Positions 1-7,269 of a stretch of DNA of 64,000 nucleotides are shown here, one piece after another. The notes under the pieces are model-generated. The model was not told the DNA's origin. It worked only from the letters and a program-made list of their open reading frames with translations, and did not search any database. Numbering within the stretch: position 1 is the stretch's first letter; the number at the start of each line of letters is the position of its first letter. This DNA is from Methanoregulaceae archaeon (GTDB taxonomy: Archaea > Halobacteriota > Methanomicrobia > Methanomicrobiales > Methanospirillaceae), in assembly GCA_015660965.1 (NCBI GenBank), contig JACTVG010000003.1, positions 1 through 64,000 of the forward strand. The letters are read 5' to 3'. The position numbers were made by a program, and so were the translations under genes.

Positions 1-309
1 GGCAGAAAACGATGTTGAATTACCCACATTTGGCGGGAAGCCACCAGCAGGATTAGTTAAAAAGAGAACACCGTTGATAGAAACATTATAACTGGTAACT
101 GCCCCATTATCCTGTCCTCCTTTCCAGGTTACCTGGATATTAGTTCCTATATGTGATGCAGTTGCTGCAACAACTCTCGTCTTCTGGATATTCCCCGCCA
201 TACCAAATACAAATGCAGCAATGACTGCTGCAAGGATCACAGTAATGGCGACCATCAGTATAACGCCGATTACAGGGGATACCGCTTCTTCATTTTTAGT
301 AAACGCCAT
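1..309 (-). CDS. Archaeal type IV pilin (N-terminal part; gene runs off the left edge)
   Basis: The reverse-strand translation starts at an ATG (307-309) and shows the class III signal of archaeal pilins: a short charged leader with the motif EEAVSPVIGVILMVAITVIL, followed by one hydrophobic helix (about residues 12-37). The helix drives membrane insertion and fibre assembly; the rest would be the globular head. The leader would be cut by the archaeal prepilin peptidase just before the hydrophobic stretch. About 103 codons are visible and the 3' end is outside the window. Archaeal pilin/flagellin-type N-termini (Pilin_N) are the family basis. No neighbouring assembly ATPase or platform gene is visible, so adhesion versus another surface role cannot be decided. 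Confidence 0.85.
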   Translation of the reverse strand, partial: MAFTKNEEAVSPVIGVILMVAITVILAAVIAAFVFGMAGNIQKTRVVAATASHIGTNIQVTWKGGQDNGAVTSYNVSINGVLFLTNPAGGFPPNVGNSTSFSA

Positions 310-426
310 AATTTCAAACACCTTTCATAGAATGCCCCCAAGCGGGGCAAGACAATATATATAGAGGGATTATGTTGTATGTAGATAAATATTTCGTTTT
401 GATTAAATGCATTTTTAAGCGTTAAA
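310..426. promoter_or_regulatory. Pilin upstream region, AT-rich
   Basis: This AT-rich stretch separates the pilin start from the decayed gene at 427. It contains runs such as TATATATAGAGG (355-366) that could be the pilin TATA element on the reverse strand. Nothing else is recognisable. Confidence 0.3.
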
Positions 427-712
427 ATGAATTTCATTCAAGAAAACTCCGAATAATCTTATCACCCCAAGTACTTTATCTTAGAACTTCGACCGACTGG
501 ATGGAATCTCTTGTTAATTGTGCGTTACAGGAACGGTACAAGCAAGTATAAGATCTCGGAGACCGGTTTGGGAAAATTGCCAACGCAAATTGAATGGAAA
601 CCATTTCAAGAGACAGGAGTGCCGGTGCACGGAAGATGAAGTGGAAGAGGGCAAACCGATGGAAGAAGAAGTCGGGGATGTTGATGGTACCCTGCTAGAA
701 GAGGAAGAATAG
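427..712 (+). pseudogene. Decayed small acidic-tailed protein gene
   Basis: No single frame is open, but two simple repairs restore a 95-codon gene from an ATG at 427. The first lesion is an in-frame TAA at 454-456. After it the frame reads as normal protein (YFILELRPTGWNLLLIVRY and onward) up to about 630. The second lesion is one surplus G in the GG before GAAGATGAA (about 631). Removing it joins this frame to a strongly acidic tail rich in Glu and Asp that ends at TAG 710-712. The product is not recognised. The alternative is that only the acidic frame from 518 is a small gene. I infer decay from the protein-like composition on both sides of the lesions. Confidence 0.4.
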
Positions 713-940
713 GTACCCGGATATGCTTTAAAACAAGGCGTCTTTTATCATCTATAAAAACCGCATATTCTTTATTATACCGCAATAGAAAAACCAGAAA
801 TGCCCGAATGCTCACGGTCACATACGGATCCTATGGTGCAAGCTTCACATTGATGGAAAGTAGACATGGGCAAAAATCGGATTGCAGTATTGCCACACTT
901 TCGGGTTGCTGATTCCTGATGAAAAGAGGTTATGTTCTGA
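713..940. other. Intergenic stretch, nothing recognised
   Basis: No convincing gene on either strand. A reverse ORF (606-821) overlaps the decayed gene and has no supporting features. Confidence 0.4.
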
Positions 941-1253
941 ATGGTCTCTAAAGGAACCCACAGGAAAATGAGTGAGGCACGGAAAAAGAGGTATGGGACA
1001 GATCCGAATACACCAGCGGGAAGAGAAAGTGCGTGCGTAATATTAAAAAATCACTACGAAACATTGAAAGAAGATCCAGAACATCTATCAACAAAGTTTA
1101 TTCAAAAACTTATTGGAATAGATCGTGCTGGGTTATAAACGAGTTAATATTGTTTATGCGTTACCACCAGAGGATGTTATGACCGTGTTTGGTTGTTCAA
1201 AACGAACAGCCATAGATTATATCGAAACGCTAAAATTTATAGTTCCATGGTAA
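941..1253 (+). pseudogene. Small helix-turn-helix protein, single-base frameshift
   Basis: The first frame starts at ATG 941, 10 bases after a GAGG, and begins with a basic segment (MVSKGTHRKMSEARKKRYG). It ends prematurely at 1138. Removing one G from the GGG at 1130-1132 continues the protein as GYKRVNIVYALPPEDVMTVF and then a helix-turn-helix-like stretch (GCSKRTAIDYIETLKFIV), ending at TAA 1251-1253. The repaired gene has 104 codons. It is likely a small DNA-binding protein of the mobile element to its right. A short second gene starting at the GTG in the second frame, overlapping the first, is possible but less natural. The frameshift may be real or a sequencing error. Confidence 0.6.
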
Positions 1254-1266
1254 ATGCATCCCATAA

Positions 1267-1308
1267 CAGTTAACAGCAAAATCCATCCCTCAACAAGTTA
1301 ACAGAACC
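1267..1308 (+). repeat. 42-bp repeat, copy A (inverted relative to copy B at 29074-29115)
   Basis: It contains two copies of AGTTAACAG exactly 28 bases apart (1268-1276 and 1296-1304). Its reverse complement matches 29074-29115 at 39 of 42 positions, including both internal motifs and their spacing. It lies directly downstream of the helix-turn-helix gene and upstream of the recombinase end. Function unknown; it could be a protein-binding site, an element end or a relic of a coding segment. Confidence 0.8.
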
Positions 1309-1414
1309 TTGTCTCTGGTGGCTTCGACTGGGGGAGATAAAACTTGTGACTGGGTAAACGGGGCTTGAGGAATGGACAAAAAACACAATCAACACTGTAT
1401 TTATTTAAAAAACA

Positions 1415-2395
1415 TCACACCAGTGAAAGCCCCGCACTCGTTTGCGATACGTTCAACCCGTTTGTTCTCGTTATTTCTCTGGGTATCTCTTTCTCTAATA
1501 GATGCACTGAACCCCAGTACTGCATGTAGTTTGCATAAACGTATTCTGGGAGAGGGTGTTTGTAGTGCGACCAATCAATGCCACTCACGCCGTGTGTTAA
1601 AATGTATGCCCGATTACTCTGACCCCATTCAATTATGTCACCGTGTTGTTCTACAAACTTTCTCAAGTCTGAAGGGGCGAATTGCAGGGGAACTCGACAC
1701 AGTAAAATTTTATGACGACTAATCCACGTTTGATATCCTCCTGTTTCAAACATCTTATCTCCGTCTTTTTTGCCTACTATTATGTGCGTCAGTAGTTGAA
1801 TGATATCGGGATGGATGGGAACGTAATGTTCCATTCGGATTTTATCCTGTCGTGGAATCACATGAAGAACAGGGGGGTTCGATTGCATTGCGTCCTTAAA
1901 TTGACTAGCAGCGAGTTGACTGATTGTAGATTCAATGCGTTGACCGGTATAAGCGCCGAACACGGTAATTCCAACGTAATTCACCATTGACTCGTAACTC
2001 AATCGTTGTTCAATGTAGGCATCGAATAGAGAGTCAAGAACGTGGGTAATATCCTCCTTGGTGACGATCCGTGAGGTAACTGTCTTCCGATCTTTTCTCG
2101 TTTTCGGCATTTCGAGGAAGAGCGCGAAATTTTGGTACCGTGTGTCAAAATGCAACTTCGATAGGTACTTGAGGAAGGATTTCGCGAAGTTCAAGAATTT
2201 ACCCCACGAATCGCGACTTGAATAATGAGTCATAACGTAATCATAAAATGTGTTCATAGTGGTTTGACTTTTTGCGCCGCGCGATGTATTCCAAAATATG
2301 TCAGAAGATTTAGTCATCCAATGGAGTGATTTTTTGGAGATCTCTCGACAACCCCTTTCTGTATAACTATCTATTTCGTTCTTTGAAAACTGCAA
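1415..2395 (-). CDS. Tyrosine recombinase / integrase
   Basis: The 326-residue protein has an N-terminal helical DNA-binding region (about 1-115) and a catalytic half. Visible catalytic elements are the first Arg in AYTGQRIES (about residue 153), a Lys in the following hairpin region, the box II His in ILTHGVSGIDWSHYKHP, and a candidate nucleophile Tyr in the cluster PEYVYANYMQYWG. The pattern is that of archaeal chromosomal and plasmid/virus integrases of the tyrosine recombinase family. The start lies about 90 bases from a tRNA-Val 3' fragment at 2486-2527, as expected for an integrase next to its attachment site. It would catalyse site-specific integration or excision. Whether it is active is unknown. 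Confidence 0.85.
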   Translation of the reverse strand: MQFSKNEIDSYTERGCREISKKSLHWMTKSSDIFWNTSRGAKSQTTMNTFYDYVMTHYSSRDSWGKFLNFAKSFLKYLSKLHFDTRYQNFALFLEMPKTRKDRKTVTSRIVTKEDITHVLDSLFDAYIEQRLSYESMVNYVGITVFGAYTGQRIESTISQLAASQFKDAMQSNPPVLHVIPRQDKIRMEHYVPIHPDIIQLLTHIIVGKKDGDKMFETGGYQTWISRHKILLCRVPLQFAPSDLRKFVEQHGDIIEWGQSNRAYILTHGVSGIDWSHYKHPLPEYVYANYMQYWGSVHLLEKEIPREITRTNGLNVSQTSAGLSLV

Positions 2396-2485
2396 AATAA
2401 GGTCGGTTAAGTTTGATCCATTATCACAACCATTATGGTTAGTGATGGAATGAGCCTCATGGACTATTTGTCTAAGACTTCGAGG

Positions 2486-2527
2486 TTCACACGGCGAAGA
2501 TCTCGTGTTCGAATCACGACGAGCCCA
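2486..2527 (+). other. 3' fragment of tRNA-Val(CAC): candidate attachment site
   Basis: From the anticodon loop onward the sequence follows a tRNA-Val: loop TTCACAC with anticodon CAC (2488-2490), 3' anticodon-stem strand GGCGA, variable loop AGATC, and a perfect T arm (TCGTG, loop TTCGAAT, CACGA; 2503-2519). It ends with acceptor strand CGAGCCC and discriminator A. The 5' half has no GGGCTCG acceptor strand, although 2447-2485 looks vaguely like a degenerate D arm. A 3' tRNA fragment beside an integrase gene is the usual footprint of integration into a tRNA gene. On this reading the element extends leftwards and the intact tRNA would lie left of the window. Confidence 0.75.
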
Positions 2528-2640
2528 TGACGTTTTTGGTTGGTCCCTTATACGAATTTTACTATGTTTTATTTTCGCGATTCGCGAGCCTCGCTTTAAT
2601 ACTCCAAAATGTAGAGAATGAGAATGTTCCTAATATTCAT

Positions 2641-2826
2641 TTAAAAGGCATAAAATAAAGACACAAGAATCAAACCAACAATACAAACGAAAAGGTAAGG
2701 CAAATAGTCTAATCCTAAATAAATTACTGACAATATTTCAATTAGTATCGCTATCCCAATTCCGATTAAGAGTACAGCTCCTATTGCATGTTTAAAGATT
2801 GAAATGTCTCTATGAACATCGTTCAT
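2641..2826 (-). CDS. Small two-helix membrane protein
   Basis: A 61-residue protein with two strongly hydrophobic segments (about residues 14-36 and 41-61) and a short polar N-terminus (MNDVHRDISIFKH). The family is not recognised. It stands alone between the tRNA fragment and the repeat protein gene. The regular two-helix pattern supports a real gene, but there is no functional clue. Confidence 0.5.
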   Translation of the reverse strand: MNDVHRDISIFKHAIGAVLLIGIGIAILIEILSVIYLGLDYLPYLFVCIVGLILVSLFYAF

Positions 2827-3121
2827 GTTTTACACTATATCTGGCCACGTTACAAACAAATTGATATACATTGAATTTTTGAACCCTGTTTGACAATCTA
2901 TAAGATATTTACTCATTTATTATATCAATTATCCATTTTATATCAACTAATTGTAATATTGTCATGGATATTCAGTCCATTGTTAATTACACGTTCATAA
3001 ATGGCAAGTGAATATCTATAAAAATAAGATTCAAAATCTGTAGTAATTGTGATTTTTATTCTATTTACAAAAAGCACATGACAGAGTTTATCAAAGATTG
3101 ATTTCAAAAGAGTAAAAAAAT

Positions 3122-3337
3122 TTAGGCGTTCTTCATCTTCGCCTTTGCGACGTAACCGTCCTTTCCAATATAATACATATAGCCGGCTTCTTTTGCTATC
3201 TTCTCTGAGCCGACTTTCTTCTTCCTGCCACCTGGGTTTGACTTCATGGGTGCTGCCCAGACGTAGCCATCCTTTCCAACAAAGTATAGATAGCCTTTCT
3301 CACGGCTGATCTTTTCCTTTCCAACTTTCTGTCCCAT
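3122..3337 (-). CDS. Small protein with two tandem KDGYV repeats
   Basis: The 71-residue protein consists almost entirely of two copies of a ~30-residue unit: KVGKEKISREKGYLYFVGKD and KVGSEKIAKEAGYMYYIGKD, each followed by GYV and a basic Ala/Met/Lys tail, joined by a Gly/Arg/Lys linker. It is very basic and rich in aromatic residues, so a nucleic-acid- or surface-binding role is conceivable, but none is established from the sequence. On the reverse strand a good ribosome binding site (GAGGTG) lies 5 bases before the ATG. That site directly abuts a long perfect palindrome (3347-3371), which suggests translational or transcriptional control. Confidence 0.8.
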   Translation of the reverse strand: MGQKVGKEKISREKGYLYFVGKDGYVWAAPMKSNPGGRKKKVGSEKIAKEAGYMYYIGKDGYVAKAKMKNA

Positions 3338-3346
3338 TGAAACACC

Positions 3347-3371
3347 TCAAAACTCTCGTCGAGAGTTTTGA
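3347..3371 (-). promoter_or_regulatory. Perfect 12-bp inverted repeat at the ribosome binding site of the repeat protein
   Basis: TCAAAACTCTCG (3347-3358) and its exact complement CGAGAGTTTTGA (3360-3371) are separated by one base. On the transcript it would form a hairpin ending at the GGTG of the ribosome binding site, 9 bases before the ATG (3337). A TATA-like TTTTATAG lies about 30 bases further upstream on the reverse strand (around 3396-3403). It can be a dimeric repressor operator or a leader hairpin. Confidence 0.6.
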
Positions 3372-4020
3372 TAAAGAGTTGTTCCGTCTGAAACTATAAA
3401 AGGTTTCTCGTCGGTAGCCGTCGTAAGGTTCAATTTAGACAGAATAAAATGGACATTTTTGACAAATGACCGCACAAAACGTGCCATTTCAAAATCGATT
3501 AAAATTGCCCAAAATCTCTTTTAGAGATTAAATCATACTTTTCATTATACTTTAAACAAACACTTTTTACTGGAAATTCAATCACCGCGCTTTTTACAAC
3601 CATTTTAATATGAATGTTATCGTGGTATAGAGGATACAATTCAGAAACAAATTTTTTTCTTATAATTAGTGATTGATTTTTGAATTTGATGGTAATAAAT
3701 CTGCTACTATAGGTGAGGTTTCAATAAGGGGTGATATCCATTGGGTCGCTAGTGGTGATCCAGATATTGATTGACCTGAAAATAATATTGGATATTCACT
3801 CAGTAATGCAAAAAAATTAAAATTAAAGATATAAAAGTTTTATCAAACTTCACAAATTGTTACTTATTGTTAAACTTCAATAAGCTTTCGTCGATGACCT
3901 TAATTGATATTATTCGTACGTTTCTGATAAATTATTTTACTCAATTGATTGAAAGGTTTAAGCAAGTAAGTTTGAACCGGATATTTATCGGGTTTCAAAA
4001 CCTAGTATAGTGGGATTTCT
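3372..4020. other. Long AT-rich intergenic region; possible decayed ORF at 3673-3834
   Basis: No clear gene. On the + strand, 3673-3774 encodes a protein-like 33-residue stretch (GNKSATIGEVSIRGDIHWV within it). It stops at TGA and continues in the same frame with plausible protein to TAA at 3834. No good start codon is visible. No Cys-rich short precursor peptide for the downstream radical SAM enzyme was found here on either strand. Confidence 0.3.
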
Positions 4021-5142
4021 CTGTACTATCACCTTATTCTCACAGATAACTGTAACCTCTGTTGTTCCTACTGCAGGGCGAAGTCGTTTGAAGATAATAT
4101 TGTTGCCAAAGGATGTAATCTTGAAATTGATGAGAATTTACCTTTAGAATTGGAGTATGATCTGGATACTCTCTATAGTTTTTTGAGACTTGATCCATAT
4201 TCGACAGTCACATTTTATGGTGGTGAACCACTTCTAAAGAGAGATATTATTCGTAAGATAATGGACGAAGCGCCAGCACAACGGTATATGCTTCAGACTA
4301 ATGGCCTATTGCTCGACCATCTCGAACCGGAATATATTAATCGATTTGCTACGATCCTAGTTTCGTTAGATGGACGGGAGGCACTTACTGATAATCATCG
4401 GGGGCATGGAACTTACCGAAAAGTGATGGAAAATGTTCGAAAGACAGTCCGTAATGGATTTTCTGGAGAAATTATCGCCAGAATGACTGTTACTGAAAGT
4501 TCAGACATCTTTGATGCTGTCACATATCTTTCCAACAATCCTGATTATTCATTCTCATCCATTCACTGGCAGTTAGATGCCAATTTTTCTAATGATTTTT
4601 CCCAACGAGCGTTTGCGTCATGGGTAACTGAAAAATATAACATTGGAATCCGTTCACTCATTCAACATTGGGTGGATATAATGCACAAAGAAAGTCGAGT
4701 TCCCCGATGGTACCCATTTCTTGATACTATGGAGGACTTGTTACTTAAGCGGACAAGCCTTTTACGTTGCGGATCAGGATACGCCAATTATAGTATCATG
4801 ACTGATGGAAACATCGCTCCTTGTCCAATTATGATTGGTATGAAGGATTACTACCTCGGGCACATCCAATCTACCAGTCCATACGATCTTGCCTCAATTA
4901 GTATAGGAGCAGAGTGTGCCGGGTGCAAAATTCTTAATTTCTGTGGAGGTAGGTGCCTTTATGCTAATATAATTCAGCCATGGAATTTGAAGGAGAGAAG
5001 ACTTGTTTGCAGTACTATAGAGAACTTATACATTTCCCTCACTAACGCAATCCCAGAAATAAGATCTCTTCTTGATGAAGGTAAAATAACATTGAATGAT
5101 TTTGCTCATGAAAAGTTCAACGGTTGCGAGATTATTCCATGA
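4021..5142 (+). CDS. Radical SAM/SPASM protein, putative peptide-modifying enzyme (Mhun_1560-like)
   Basis: The protein begins with YYHLILTDNCNLCCSYCR, containing the CxxxCxxC cluster that binds the radical SAM [4Fe-4S] centre. It then shows TFYGGEP (SAM-binding GGE motif) and LVSLDG. The C-terminus is a SPASM-type region with Cys in RCGSGYANY, APCPIMIG, CAGC and FCGGRC, which would hold auxiliary clusters. The ending KFNGCEIIP is typical of the methanogen 'putative peptide-modifying radical SAM, Mhun_1560' group as I recall it. An in-frame TAG lies at 4003-4005 and no ATG or GTG precedes the Cys motif. The expected Met position is occupied by CTG (4021), so the start is non-canonical or mutated. 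The next alternative start (TTG at 4150) would delete the cluster. No substrate peptide is visible nearby. Confidence 0.8.
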   Translation: MYYHLILTDNCNLCCSYCRAKSFEDNIVAKGCNLEIDENLPLELEYDLDTLYSFLRLDPYSTVTFYGGEPLLKRDIIRKIMDEAPAQRYMLQTNGLLLDHLEPEYINRFATILVSLDGREALTDNHRGHGTYRKVMENVRKTVRNGFSGEIIARMTVTESSDIFDAVTYLSNNPDYSFSSIHWQLDANFSNDFSQRAFASWVTEKYNIGIRSLIQHWVDIMHKESRVPRWYPFLDTMEDLLLKRTSLLRCGSGYANYSIMTDGNIAPCPIMIGMKDYYLGHIQSTSPYDLASISIGAECAGCKILNFCGGRCLYANIIQPWNLKERRLVCSTIENLYISLTNAIPEIRSLLDEGKITLNDFAHEKFNGCEIIP

Positions 5143-5217
5143 CGAAAAGTGGGTATATTCCCATGGAGATGTATTTATACCTAGCGGATGGATATATATG
5201 CGCAGCGTCAAACCTGC

Positions 5218-5397
5218 ATGAGTAAAACAATGGAAAGAAAAGGTTTTGGCGGTCCGAGAAACTTCGGCCCCCGTGAAATGACTAAGACAGTCTGTTCAGA
5301 CTGCGGTAAAGAGTGTGAAGTCCCCTTCAAACCCACAGAGGGAAGACCAGTTTATTGTCGGGATTGCCTTCCGAAACACCGGAAACCCCGATTCTAA
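5218..5397 (+). CDS. CxxC-x17-CxxC zinc-ribbon protein
   Basis: A short basic protein whose core is KTVCSDCGKECEVPFKP, then about ten residues, then YCRDC: two CxxC pairs exactly 17 residues apart. This spacing defines the small CxxC-x17-CxxC domain found in bacteria and archaea, presumably a zinc or iron site. The N-terminus is rich in Gly, Arg and Phe. A TATA-like TATTTATACC (5171-5180) predicts transcription starting near 5202, so the ATG at 5188 is upstream of it. The ATG at 5218 or the one at 5230 is the more likely start. It follows the radical SAM gene by 75 bases on the same strand, but its own promoter argues against a single operon. Confidence 0.7.
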   Translation: MSKTMERKGFGGPRNFGPREMTKTVCSDCGKECEVPFKPTEGRPVYCRDCLPKHRKPRF

Positions 5398-5439
5398 TTA
5401 CCACAAACTCTAAAAAATTTTTCTTATTTTTTGCTCGGT

Positions 5440-6414
5440 TTACACTTTGTTTAGTGCTTTTTCAATTGCCCATCGACCGCGACCGAATTCCTCACATAAA
5501 ATCTTGATGATTTCCTTTTTAGATCGCTTCTGTGTTCTTAATGACTCGTACCGACATGCAAGAGCTAAACGTTCCTGTGGGATCCAAGCACGTCCTTGAT
5601 TTTTAATAATAGTAACAACTGGATTTCTCAGAGTATCGATTAGATATCCCCGTTCTAATAATTGAAGTTCATATACCTTTGCATGAAATATTTCCTCTGA
5701 TACTTCAAAACCGATCAATCTTCGGTTGAGCCCAATCGCCACTTTTACGGTTGAAAAACCTCCTAAAAAGAGGTCGCAAACCAAATCTCCCCCATTACTG
5801 CTGAATTGAAACATTTTCACTAAAAGTTCAATTGGTAACTCGTTTTTATTCTTTTGTTGGCGAGGCTTGTACTCACGGTTAATCACCCATACATCTTCGC
5901 GATCGCGAGTATTAGGTGATCGTCCATTATCTGTTTTTTCAGAAAATCCATACCTTGATTCGGCGTTGAAAGTTCGAATCCCTCCGGGTTTTTCATAAAA
6001 CAAAATGTGATAATGGGATGAGACATACTTCCGTTTCGTAAAGACACCGAAATTATACTTCCAAATGATATGGTTAATTTCTTTAAGCGATGTCTGTTTT
6101 AAAGCATGTAAAATGTGATAGAGGTTTGTATAACCAGAGACAATATAGATCGAGCCGCCTGGTCGTAAAACCCGCTCCGCTTCCTTAACCCAAGATAAAG
6201 AGAAAGCAGCATATTCATTCTCATCGATTTCAACATATCCTGGTATAACGTGATGTTCTTGCCGGTTATAATGTTGGTGAAGGGTGTCGCCACGGATACC
6301 GTATGGAGGGTCAGTTATGATGAGATCAACTGAATTGTCTTGCAGGTGTGACTGCGCACCGGTGATACAATCTTCGTTATACAATACACAATCTTGAATA
6401 ATCACCGGTTTCAT
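5440..6414 (-). CDS. Orphan site-specific DNA methyltransferase (N4-cytosine/N6-adenine type)
   Basis: The 324-residue protein has the catalytic motif DPPY at residues 35-38 (within IITDPPYGI) and the SAM-binding motif late in the chain (VCDLFLGGFSTVKVAI, about residues 213-228). DPPY before the SAM site is the beta-class order of amino-methyltransferases. A ~50-residue C-terminal extension ends in a helical RSKKEIIKILCEEFGRGRW region that may bind DNA. No restriction endonuclease gene is adjacent; the upstream gene (6462-7109) encodes a membrane protein. It is therefore either an orphan regulatory or defence methyltransferase, or part of a system split elsewhere. The recognition sequence cannot be read from the protein. 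Confidence 0.85.
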   Translation of the reverse strand: MKPVIIQDCVLYNEDCITGAQSHLQDNSVDLIITDPPYGIRGDTLHQHYNRQEHHVIPGYVEIDENEYAAFSLSWVKEAERVLRPGGSIYIVSGYTNLYHILHALKQTSLKEINHIIWKYNFGVFTKRKYVSSHYHILFYEKPGGIRTFNAESRYGFSEKTDNGRSPNTRDREDVWVINREYKPRQQKNKNELPIELLVKMFQFSSNGGDLVCDLFLGGFSTVKVAIGLNRRLIGFEVSEEIFHAKVYELQLLERGYLIDTLRNPVVTIIKNQGRAWIPQERLALACRYESLRTQKRSKKEIIKILCEEFGRGRWAIEKALNKV

Positions 6415-6461
6415 GACAATTTCATATACCCGTCATCTGACAACTAAAAAATCCTTACCAA

Positions 6462-7109
6462 TCACTTCACGTCTTTATGAATCTCCTCCCGGATACGATG
6501 GAGAAGGTCATAGACCATCATCCTAAATTCAATTCCGACGTCCTCCCATGACTTGATGTTGTCGTTGCGGGAGGATTGCCGGGGGGTGCCGATCGTTGGG
6601 TCAGGTGATACGGTTTTGGTGCCGTTCGCTCTCCCTGACCAGAGAATCCCTCGAATGATTTCGTAATAACCAGTGATGAGAATGAGAATAAAGACAATCG
6701 GAACAATTAGGAATGAGAGTATTTGGAATAATTGATTTATCTGATCATTAATGTTTAACCATTGAACAAAATTGAGCAAGAAAGCAATAATAAACACACT
6801 ACCAAATGCCTTGATTATAGGAGCTGGTAAATCGAGAGGAAATTGAAATGCGGAAAACATGTCTGCGATAAACATAATTATTGCAATGAAAAGAAGTAAC
6901 CAAAAATTAGCAAATAAAAAATCAACAACACCGATATAGTTCTTATTTGTTATATAATAGGTCAAAATCTTTGCAAGTACCATAAAAATTAGCAATGTGA
7001 GGATACCGATCATCCTTGTAACAAAAACCCAACCGAGTGAACGCTCCTCAAACCAACGCATATTATTCTCCAACTCTTCATATCTATTGATCAAGTGGGT
7101 ATAAATCAA
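6462..7109 (-). CDS. Polytopic membrane protein of unknown function
   Basis: This 215-residue protein has four to five hydrophobic segments (about residues 27-50, 62-85, 98-118 and 133-155) and a polar C-terminal tail of about 55 residues with Ser, Thr and Pro (SPDPTIGTPRQSSRND). The family is not recognised. It lies 47 bases upstream of the methyltransferase on the same strand, so the two could be cotranscribed. There is no sign of an enzymatic motif. Confidence 0.6.
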   Translation of the reverse strand: MIYTHLINRYEELENNMRWFEERSLGWVFVTRMIGILTLLIFMVLAKILTYYITNKNYIGVVDFLFANFWLLLFIAIIMFIADMFSAFQFPLDLPAPIIKAFGSVFIIAFLLNFVQWLNINDQINQLFQILSFLIVPIVFILILITGYYEIIRGILWSGRANGTKTVSPDPTIGTPRQSSRNDNIKSWEDVGIEFRMMVYDLLHRIREEIHKDVK

Positions 7110-7269
7110 TCCCGCAAGACCACAACGCTTTTATTAGAAACACTGATTTCCAGCTTTATCATTGATTATTAAAAACTACGTTGATCAATCAATGAAACCA
7201 AAAAGAAGAATAAGGATATTCCCTCATTCTTTATCCCATTATTATTCAAAAAAAATATTTACTGTTATC
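7110..7269. other. Intergenic, nothing recognised
   Basis: AT-rich spacer between two reverse-strand genes; no structured element noticed. Confidence 0.3.

Noticed and set aside
606-821. Reverse ORF of 71 residues
   Set aside because: Overlaps the more protein-like + strand frames, no start signals or known features.
2447-2527. Complete tRNA-Val gene
   Set aside because: The 5' acceptor strand does not pair with CGAGCCC and the anticodon stem mismatches; only the 3' part is canonical.
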